Below are positions 13,840-14,039 of a DNA stretch of 14,039 nucleotides, in pieces. The notes under the pieces were generated by a model. The model made no database searches. It was not told the DNA's origin and was given only the letters and a program-made list of their open reading frames with translations. The position numbers were made by a program, and so were the translations under genes. Source of the stretch: an uncultured Propionibacteriaceae bacterium (GTDB lineage: Bacteria; Actinomycetota; Actinomycetes; Propionibacteriales; Propionibacteriaceae); NCBI GenBank assembly GCA_936941515.1, contig CAKZJI010000487.1, positions 1 through 14,039 of the forward strand, in the 5' to 3' direction. How positions within the stretch are numbered: position 1 is the first letter of the stretch; each line of letters begins with the position of its first letter.

Positions 13840-14039
13840 GTGTTCGACGATGGAGCTCCCATCTTCACGCAGCTGGCCGACCGGCTGTGTGCCGAGATCG
13901 TCTCGGGAACCTACCCTGACGGCACCCAGGTGCCGTCCATCAATGAACTCGCTGTGTTCTACCGCATCAATCCGGCAACCGCGAACCGCGCAATCGCGCT
14001 GCTGGTGGATCGAGGCGTCCTGATCAAACGCCGCGGAAT
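13840..14039 (+). CDS. GntR family transcriptional regulator, YtrA subfamily (partial)
   Basis: Only the first 66 codons are inside the window. The frame starts with the GTG at 13840, preceded by GGAGGG (13831-13836). The reading is MFDDGAPIFTQLADRLCAEI, then a winged-helix core with the motifs QVPSINELAVFYRINPATAN and LLVDRGVLIKRRG. This is the N-terminal DNA-binding domain of GntR proteins, and the wording (short N-terminus, PIF.QLA, FYRINPATA) matches the YtrA subfamily. These regulators usually control ABC transporter genes encoded immediately downstream, which would be beyond the right edge. The inverted repeat over its promoter suggests it represses itself. It starts after a strong terminator, so it is separate from the PTS operon. 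Confidence 0.88.
   Translation, partial: MFDDGAPIFTQLADRLCAEIVSGTYPDGTQVPSINELAVFYRINPATANRAIALLVDRGVLIKRRG

Overview
This is a GC-rich window that reads as an actinobacterial chromosome, probably from the Propionibacteriales. The evidence is several GTG starts, a DUF1707 domain protein, an LppM-type lipoprotein, leaderless-type promoters and a YtrA-like GntR regulator. The family-level placement is inference; no rRNA or other marker gene is present.

Positions 1-497 are a patchwork. A minus-strand fragment resembles the nucleotide-binding domain of PEP synthase. It abuts a plus-strand fragment of an ArgC/LysY-type reductase, which abuts the C-terminal end of a membrane protein. None of the three is intact. 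This may be gene debris or an assembly chimera at the contig edge.

Positions 613-6510 are a house-keeping and cell-envelope region with genes on both strands. A very long acidic, low-complexity protein with an N-terminal DUF1707 domain and a C-terminal membrane anchor (minus) is divergent from an unrecognised 208-residue protein (plus). That protein converges on an unrecognised 98-residue protein (minus) that appears to be expressed from a leaderless transcript. An LppM-domain lipoprotein with a repetitive Pro/Gly-rich tail (minus) is divergent from a class I type polyphosphate kinase 2 (plus).

Positions 6789-13718 are a seven-gene plus-strand operon with short gaps or 8-base overlaps. In order it encodes a GpsA-like NAD(P)-dependent glycerol-3-phosphate dehydrogenase family enzyme, a PRD/EIIA-containing transcriptional activator, GutM, a glucitol-family PTS (SrlA IIC, SrlE IIBC, SrlB IIA), and an AraM-like sn-glycerol-1-phosphate dehydrogenase family enzyme. 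There is no sorbitol-6-phosphate dehydrogenase (SrlD). Two dehydrogenases from families that act on opposite glycerol-phosphate enantiomers bracket the transporter, so the substrate is probably not ordinary sorbitol. The IIA protein lacks the histidine that is phosphorylated in E. coli SrlB. This combination is the most interesting part of the window. A perfect 14-bp hairpin closes the operon.

The right edge holds the first 66 codons of a YtrA-type GntR repressor. Its consensus-like promoter is overlapped by an inverted repeat, which suggests autoregulation.
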